NCBI GenBank assembly: GCA_964469055.1
Contig: CAYXXN010000002.1
Coordinates: 1 to 47,751 of the forward strand
Source: CAYXXN01 sp964469055
GTDB taxonomy: Bacteria; Acidobacteriota; Thermoanaerobaculia; Multivoradales; JAHEKO01
Direction: 5' to 3'
DNA length: 47,751 bases
In this document: positions 46,935-47,751 of the stretch, one piece after another
Numbering within the stretch: the first letter of the stretch is position 1
Layout of the letters: each line of letters opens with the position of its first letter
Made by a program: the position numbers and the translations under genes
Notes under the pieces: model-generated
Database searches by the model: none
The model's input: only the letters and a program-made list of their open reading frames with translations
What the model was told of the DNA's origin: nothing

Positions 46935-47750
46935 ATGCCACGCCGCTTTCTCGCCGCCGCCGTCCAGATGACCTCGACCTCCGACGTGGAGGCCAACTGG
47001 GAGAGCGCCCAGGAGCTGGTGCGGCGGGCGGTCGGGCTGGGCGCCGCCTTCGTCGCGACCCCGGAGAACACCAACTACCTCGGCCCGCACGAGGAGAAGG
47101 TGCGGCGGGCGGAAACCCTGGAAGGTCCGAGTTGCGCCAGGTTCGGGGCACTGGCCCGCGAGCTCCGCATCCACTTGCTACTCGGTTCTTTCAACGAAGC
47201 GAGCGAGGATCCCCGCCGTTGCCGCAACACCTCCGTCCTCTTCGCTCCCGACGGCTCCCGGCTCGCCGTCTACCGCAAGATCCACCTCTTCGACATCGAT
47301 CTGCCCGGCAGTGTGCGCTTCGCCGAATCGGACACCGTCCTGCCGGGCGAGGACGTGGTCGTCGCCGCCACCCCGCTCGCCCACCTGGGTCTTACGATCT
47401 GCTATGATCTGCGCTTCGCCGAGCTCTACCGGCGGCTCGCCGAGGACGGCGCCGAGGTCCTGCTGGTTCCTTCCGCCTTCACCCTCGCGACCGGCAAGGA
47501 CCACTGGCACGCCCTGCTGCGCGCCCGGGCGATCGAGAACCAGTGCTGGGTGATCGCGCCGGCGCAGACCGGCCGGCACGACGACGGCGGCTTGCGCGAG
47601 AGCTACGGCCACGCCCTGATTGCCGACCCTTGGGGCGAGGTGGTGGCCCAGGCCTCCGACGGCCCGGGCCTGGCTCTCGCCGAGATCGATCTCGAGCGGG
47701 TAGAGCGGGTGCGGGCCGCCCTGCCGGTGGCGAAGCACCGGCGGCTCTGA
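46935..47750 (+). CDS. Carbon-nitrogen hydrolase (nitrilase family, Nit1/YafV-like)
   Basis: A 271-residue amidase complete to the window edge. The Glu-Lys-Cys triad is E44 (ATPENTNYLG), K115 (VYRKIHLFDID) and C156 (LTICYDLRF). The KIHLFDID context matches the Nit1 branch, which cleaves deaminated glutathione, a metabolite repair reaction; omega-amidase is the alternative. The ATG follows a TATCCT box by 6 nt. Confidence 0.92.
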   Translation: MPRRFLAAAVQMTSTSDVEANWESAQELVRRAVGLGAAFVATPENTNYLGPHEEKVRRAETLEGPSCARFGALARELRIHLLLGSFNEASEDPRRCRNTSVLFAPDGSRLAVYRKIHLFDIDLPGSVRFAESDTVLPGEDVVVAATPLAHLGLTICYDLRFAELYRRLAEDGAEVLLVPSAFTLATGKDHWHALLRARAIENQCWVIAPAQTGRHDDGGLRESYGHALIADPWGEVVAQASDGPGLALAEIDLERVERVRAALPVAKHRRL

Positions 47751-47751
47751 G

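Noticed and set aside
1..47751. Mobile elements, CRISPR arrays, tRNA or rRNA genes
   Set aside because: No transposase, integrase, direct-repeat array or RNA gene pattern was found, and the gaps between genes are nearly all under 150 nt.

Overview
The window is about 47.8 kb of very GC-rich, densely packed bacterial chromosome with no mobile element, rRNA, tRNA or CRISPR array that I could recognise. Several families point to an Acidobacteriota-like organism of the Thermoanaerobaculia/Holophagae type: a GWxTD-like protein fused to an acidobacterial VWFA-related domain, a fused LapA-LapB protein, and COX, RND and STAND-ATPase gene types common there. This placement is an inference from gene content, not from a marker gene.

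Layout. 1-3338: an aerobic cytochrome c oxidase operon (ctaD 3' end, ctaE, ctaF, two small membrane proteins, ctaC, DUF420). 3391-9031: a tripartite RND efflux operon (TolC, HlyD-type adaptor, HAE1 pump). 9042-10067: a YhaM-like OB/HD nuclease. 10151-13337: a secreted GWxTD/VWFA protein with a partner. 13341-17093: a STAND-like ATPase with TPRs, divergent from an unknown protein. 17116-19564: xseA, xseB and a zinc-ribbon rhomboid protease. 19575-21911: a sulfur-transfer/molybdopterin module (JAMM peptidase, MoeZ-like activating enzyme with rhodanese, and a MoaD-MoaE fusion). 21997-26532: an acyl-CoA carboxylase beta subunit, a CBM48-like protein, AtuA, an AtuA-like small protein and an enoyl-CoA hydratase, probably leucine or branched acyl-CoA catabolism. 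26547-30836: an inactive rhodanese, a hydrolase, YgfZ, an aquaporin, an A-type Fe-S carrier and a HAD phosphatase. 30833-33157: a thioesterase, a LOG-like protein and an ECF sigma/anti-sigma pair. 33160-37066: an SDR, a YugP-type metallopeptidase, a phosphohexomutase and an alpha/beta hydrolase. 37126-42962: a housekeeping run of rlmH, a DksA-like gene, fused lapAB, holA, mutM, a HAD and a DinB gene. 43001-47750: an SLC13-type transporter, three exported proteins and a nitrilase-family amidase.

Two themes stand out. First, at least fourteen genes across both strands have a TANNNT -10-like hexamer ending only 6-10 nt before an ATG or GTG start and no Shine-Dalgarno sequence, which suggests widespread leaderless transcription; one pair even shares a symmetric -10. 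Second, the JAMM peptidase, MoeZ-like E1 and MoaD-MoaE fusion sit together. The MoaD Gly-Gly is buried inside the fusion, so a cleavage step is needed before thiocarboxylation, and the neighbouring JAMM enzyme is the natural candidate. Several genes (holA, the zinc-ribbon rhomboid, xseA) appear to begin at non-AUG codons at or beside the upstream stop codon, so standard gene callers would truncate them.
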